The translations under genes and the position numbers were made by a program. The notes under the pieces are model-generated. The model searched no databases. It saw only the letters and a program-made list of their open reading frames with translations, and had not been told where the DNA came from. From positions 1-64,000 of the forward strand of contig NZ_CABFLM010000104.1 in NCBI RefSeq assembly GCF_901873365.1: 64,000 nt of DNA, written 5' to 3'. Shown here piece by piece: positions 61,195 through 64,000 of this stretch (the stretch's first letter is position 1; every line of letters starts with the position of its first letter). The DNA is from an uncultured Aggregatibacter sp. Lineage in GTDB: Bacteria > Pseudomonadota > Gammaproteobacteria > Enterobacterales > Pasteurellaceae.

Positions 61195-61779
61195 ATGAGA
61201 TTATGTGATACCGACATTGAGCGTTATCTGGATGAAGGCTTGATTTCTCTGAATCCACGACCGTCTAACGATAAAATTAATGGCGCGACGATTGATGTTC
61301 GTTTGGGGAATTCTTTTCGCGTGTTTCGTGAACATTCCGCGCCTTATATTGATTTAAGTGGGCCGAAAGAAGAAGTCTCCGCGCAGTTAGAGTCGGTTAT
61401 GAGCGATGAAATTATTATTGCTGATGATGAAGCGTTCTTTTTGCACCCCGGTGTACTTGCCCTTGCTACCACCTTGGAGTCGGTGAAACTGCCTGCCAAT
61501 ATTATCGGTTGGTTGGACGGTCGTTCTTCTTTAGCGCGTTTGGGTTTAATGGTGCATGTGACGGCACATCGTATCGATCCGGGTTGGGAAGGCAAAATTG
61601 TGTTGGAGTTTTATAATTCCGGTAAATTGCCGTTGGCGTTGCGTCCGAATATGGTGATTGGCGCCTTGAGTTTTGAAGTGTTAAGTGGTGCAGCGGCACG
61701 TCCGTATAACAGCCGTAAAGACGCTAAATACAAAAATCAACAAAACGCGGTTGCCAGTCGCATTGACGAGGATAAATAA
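61195..61779 (+). CDS. dcd: dCTP deaminase
   Basis: Converts dCTP to dUTP for thymidylate synthesis; 194 residues (E. coli 193). Motifs are INGATIDVRLGNSFRVF near 28, FFLHPGVLALATTLE near 81, LDGRSSLARLGLMVH near 107 and the catalytic Glu in GWEGKIVLEFYNSG near 133. It starts 9 bases after udk and abuts the next gene. Confidence 0.97.
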   Translation: MRLCDTDIERYLDEGLISLNPRPSNDKINGATIDVRLGNSFRVFREHSAPYIDLSGPKEEVSAQLESVMSDEIIIADDEAFFLHPGVLALATTLESVKLPANIIGWLDGRSSLARLGLMVHVTAHRIDPGWEGKIVLEFYNSGKLPLALRPNMVIGALSFEVLSGAAARPYNSRKDAKYKNQQNAVASRIDEDK

Positions 61780-62979
61780 ATGAAAAAGATCGCCCTGATG
61801 ACGTTGGTCGTGTTGTTGGCGATCTCAGCACTTTTTTACGTTCAACTGAATAAGCTGGAAAGTGCGGTCAGTACCAAATTAGCACAATATAAAACAGTTG
61901 TTCAAGATCTTCATATTGGCTTTTTCCCGCAGCCCTATGTGGCTTTTGATGGGGTTAAACACAACCAAGTGACTATCGGGAAGTTAACTGGGAAATTGAA
62001 TTTTTCCACGTTAATTTCCGGCAATGTGCAACTTGCGCAGTTAGATATTCAAAAGATTCGTTTTTCCGATAAGGCACATAATGCAGCGAATATACAAATA
62101 CATTTCTCCGATTTCAGTCTGGATAATATTCGCCAAGATCGCGTGCAATTCAATGGGCCTCAGTCCTTAACGCTTGAATGGGATAAACCATTATATGGTG
62201 ATCTACAACGTTTTCATTTTCGTTTCAATAAAGGGGAAATTTCCCGATTCGCCGAAAAAGACTTTGCGGTGGTGTTTGAAGACGCTGAGCTAAACCAACA
62301 ACCGCTAGGCACTCTCCGTGCGGAAGTCGATTTATCCAAAGACACTAAATATGTTACCGCTGATATTATCTCGGATTGCGGTTTCGTTTGTATCGCACAC
62401 CTAGATTATGCGAGCGTTCCCGATCAAAGTGCGGTCAGTTTTCGAGGCAAAAATTACCCTATCGAACGTTTATTGGCGTTATTTAATTTCCCAAATACGC
62501 TCACCGGCAACACGGATTTTGACATTACCGCCGAGTTCGTTCAGTCGCGAATAAAAACCGGTAAATTCTATTTTAGTGCGCATGATGGCGAGTTATCCGG
62601 CGTGAATTTATTGGAACTTGCCGGGCAATATTTACCAATCAATTGGCAGAATGCCGAAGTTAAACAAAAAGACGCGATCAAAACGCCATATAAAAAATTT
62701 GTTATGAGTTCTATGCTTCAAGAGAATCAATTGAAGATTGACAAAATCCTGTTAAAAACCACCGCACTTTCAGGGGAAGGAAGCGGTCAGGTAAACTTAA
62801 AATCCATGCAATGTGATGTGAATTTAACGCTTCGAGCAAATAATGAAAAATATTCGGAATTTGTTCTGCCCCTGCGTTTCTTTAATAATTGCTACTCACC
62901 ACAATATGAAGTGCTATTTGACAAAAACTTGCGCAATCAACTTAAAGATCTTCTTAAACGTAAATTAGGGCGGGAATAA
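61780..62979 (+). CDS. AsmA-like membrane-anchored protein
   Basis: 399 residues. One N-terminal transmembrane segment (about 4-23) then a periplasmic beta-rich domain, with the AsmA-like closing part (GVNLLELAGQYLPINWQNA near 270, GEGSGQVNLKSMQCDVNLTL near 338-360). AsmA relatives help move lipids or assemble the outer membrane; the role here is inferred only. It starts directly after dcd and overlaps sotB by one base (TAATG). It corresponds, as I recall, to H. influenzae HI0134. USS copies lie at about 61858, 62426 and 62761. Confidence 0.7.
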   Translation: MKKIALMTLVVLLAISALFYVQLNKLESAVSTKLAQYKTVVQDLHIGFFPQPYVAFDGVKHNQVTIGKLTGKLNFSTLISGNVQLAQLDIQKIRFSDKAHNAANIQIHFSDFSLDNIRQDRVQFNGPQSLTLEWDKPLYGDLQRFHFRFNKGEISRFAEKDFAVVFEDAELNQQPLGTLRAEVDLSKDTKYVTADIISDCGFVCIAHLDYASVPDQSAVSFRGKNYPIERLLALFNFPNTLTGNTDFDITAEFVQSRIKTGKFYFSAHDGELSGVNLLELAGQYLPINWQNAEVKQKDAIKTPYKKFVMSSMLQENQLKIDKILLKTTALSGEGSGQVNLKSMQCDVNLTLRANNEKYSEFVLPLRFFNNCYSPQYEVLFDKNLRNQLKDLLKRKLGRE

Positions 62980-64000
62980 TGGCCACTTTAAAAATCGTAC
63001 GACGCTTAAAATTTTTTCGTGTCGTTTTGTTGGCATTTGCCGCCTTTGTTTTTAACACAACAGAATTCTTACCGGTTGCCTTGCTTTCAGACATAGCCCA
63101 AAGTTTTCAGATTCCGGTAGAACACGCCGGGCTGATGATTACTATTTATGCGTGGATTGTGTCGCTGATGTCCTTACCTTTTATGCTCATGACGGCAAAA
63201 CTGGAGCGACGCAGTTTACTCATTAAATTATTGATTATTTTTGTGGCAAGCCATGTGCTTTCCGTGTTGGCGTGGGACTTCTGGGTGCTGTTGCTCTCTC
63301 GCATCGGCATTGCTTTTACGCACGCAATCTTTTGGTCCATTACCACCTCACTTGCCGTTCGCGTTGCACCAAAAGATAAAAAAGCACAAGCCATCGGGCT
63401 GTTAGCAATGGGAAGCTCATTGGCAATGGTGCTTGGCTTGCCGATAGGACGGATTATCGGACAATATCTCGGTTGGCGTGAAGCCTTTGGGATTATCGCT
63501 TTTCTAGCGTTTTGTCTTCTTCTACTTCTCTATCGTTTCCTACCGCACTTAGCCAGCCGCAATGCCGGTTCGCTAAGCAGTGTGCCTTCGTTATTTAAAC
63601 GCTCACTTTTGGTGGGGCTCTACGTGTTAACGATACTGATCGTTTCGGCGCATTTTACCGCTTACAGTTATATTGAGCCTTTTATTGTTCGCATTGGAGA
63701 AATGAGTAATGGCGTTGCCACGGCAATTTTATTGATTTTTGGGCTTTCCGGCATTACTGCTAGCCTGCTCTTCAACCGCTTACATCGTTTAGCACCGGCA
63801 AAATTCCTCTTAACGTCCATGGCAATTTTGGTCATTTCTTTAGCCTTGCTATTACCTTTTAGCCACAGTGAATTTTCCATGTATTTGTTGGCATTTGTCT
63901 GGGGAATCGGTATTTCAGGGATTGGTCTAAGTTTGCAGGTTCGTGTGCTACAACTGGCACCGGATGCTACAGATGTAGCGATGGCAATTTATTCCGGACT
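62979..64000 (+). CDS. sotB: MFS sugar efflux transporter, truncated by the window
   Basis: An open frame from ATG 62979 runs to the right edge without a stop, 340 residues visible of roughly 400 expected. It has about ten hydrophobic segments, starting with RVVLLAFAAFVFNTTEFLP; the FNTTEFLPV segment and GLLAMGSSLAMVLGLPIGRI near 145 are typical of the SotB/YdeA arabinose-export branch. It overlaps the AsmA-like gene by one base. The neighbourhood matches H. influenzae HI0135. The substrate is inferred from the family. Confidence 0.85.
   Translation, partial: MATLKIVRRLKFFRVVLLAFAAFVFNTTEFLPVALLSDIAQSFQIPVEHAGLMITIYAWIVSLMSLPFMLMTAKLERRSLLIKLLIIFVASHVLSVLAWDFWVLLLSRIGIAFTHAIFWSITTSLAVRVAPKDKKAQAIGLLAMGSSLAMVLGLPIGRIIGQYLGWREAFGIIAFLAFCLLLLLYRFLPHLASRNAGSLSSVPSLFKRSLLVGLYVLTILIVSAHFTAYSYIEPFIVRIGEMSNGVATAILLIFGLSGITASLLFNRLHRLAPAKFLLTSMAILVISLALLLPFSHSEFSMYLLAFVWGIGISGIGLSLQVRVLQLAPDATDVAMAIYSG

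Overview
The window looks like chromosomal DNA of a member of the Pasteurellaceae, most likely Aggregatibacter or a close Haemophilus relative. The 9-base Haemophilus-type DNA uptake sequence AAGTGCGGT and its complement occur several dozen times, both inside genes and as inverted pairs between genes. Gene order in many blocks matches what I know of Haemophilus influenzae: hldE/lpxL, the fdn-fdhD group, rsfS-rlmH-mrdA-mrdB-rlpA-dacA-ybeD, and udk-dcd-AsmA-like-sotB beside an afu operon. The genus call is an inference from gene content, not a measured result.

Layout. 1-5.7 kb (minus strand): a truncated CAP-domain secreted protein, then a TonB-dependent receptor with a BtuF-BtuC-BtuD-type importer, probably for vitamin B12, interrupted by two repeat elements. 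5.8-9.1 kb: a D-2-hydroxyacid dehydrogenase and the folate genes pabA and pabBC. 9.2-11.9 kb: a palindromic repeat, then hldE and lpxL for lipopolysaccharide. 11.9-17.8 kb: a selenocysteine-containing formate dehydrogenase N (fdnG-fdxH-fdnI) divergent from fdhD. 17.8-25.1 kb: mdh, rarA, lolA, pfkA, fieF, a lipoprotein, yaaA and ung. 25.3-30.1 kb: grcA with a perfect FNR box, then an accessory stretch with hchA, a LysR regulator, an LLM flavin oxidoreductase and remnants of a monooxygenase, an alcohol dehydrogenase and a second LysR gene. 30.2-34.6 kb: lepA-lepB-rnc-era. 34.7-39.4 kb: mlaFEDCB-ibaG-murA. 39.7-42.9 kb: lptCAB, a ptsN homologue and rapZ. 43.0-49.4 kb: the cell-elongation and ribosome-maturation cluster. 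49.5-54.7 kb: rhlB, rho and a long YdgA-like protein. 54.9-60.3 kb: an Afu-type ABC transporter with two tandem binding proteins behind a perfect CRP box. 60.5-64.0 kb: udk, dcd, an AsmA-like protein and a truncated MFS exporter.

Much of the window serves the cell envelope: LPS core and lipid A (hldE, lpxL), LPS export (lptCAB), lipid asymmetry (mla), lipoprotein sorting (lolA), peptidoglycan (murA, mrdA, mrdB, dacA, rlpA) and signal peptidase. A second theme is anaerobic energy metabolism (formate dehydrogenase, grcA, mdh, pfkA).

The most notable points are these. The EIIA-Ntr homologue has lysine where the phosphorylated histidine should be. The Afu operon has duplicated binding proteins that differ at a ligand-contact position, with stacked RNA hairpins between them. 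Uptake sequences recur inside signal-peptide codons. A pseudogene breakpoint coincides with an uptake sequence. Repeats flank btuF on both sides. No tRNA, rRNA, CRISPR array, prophage or intact insertion sequence was seen.
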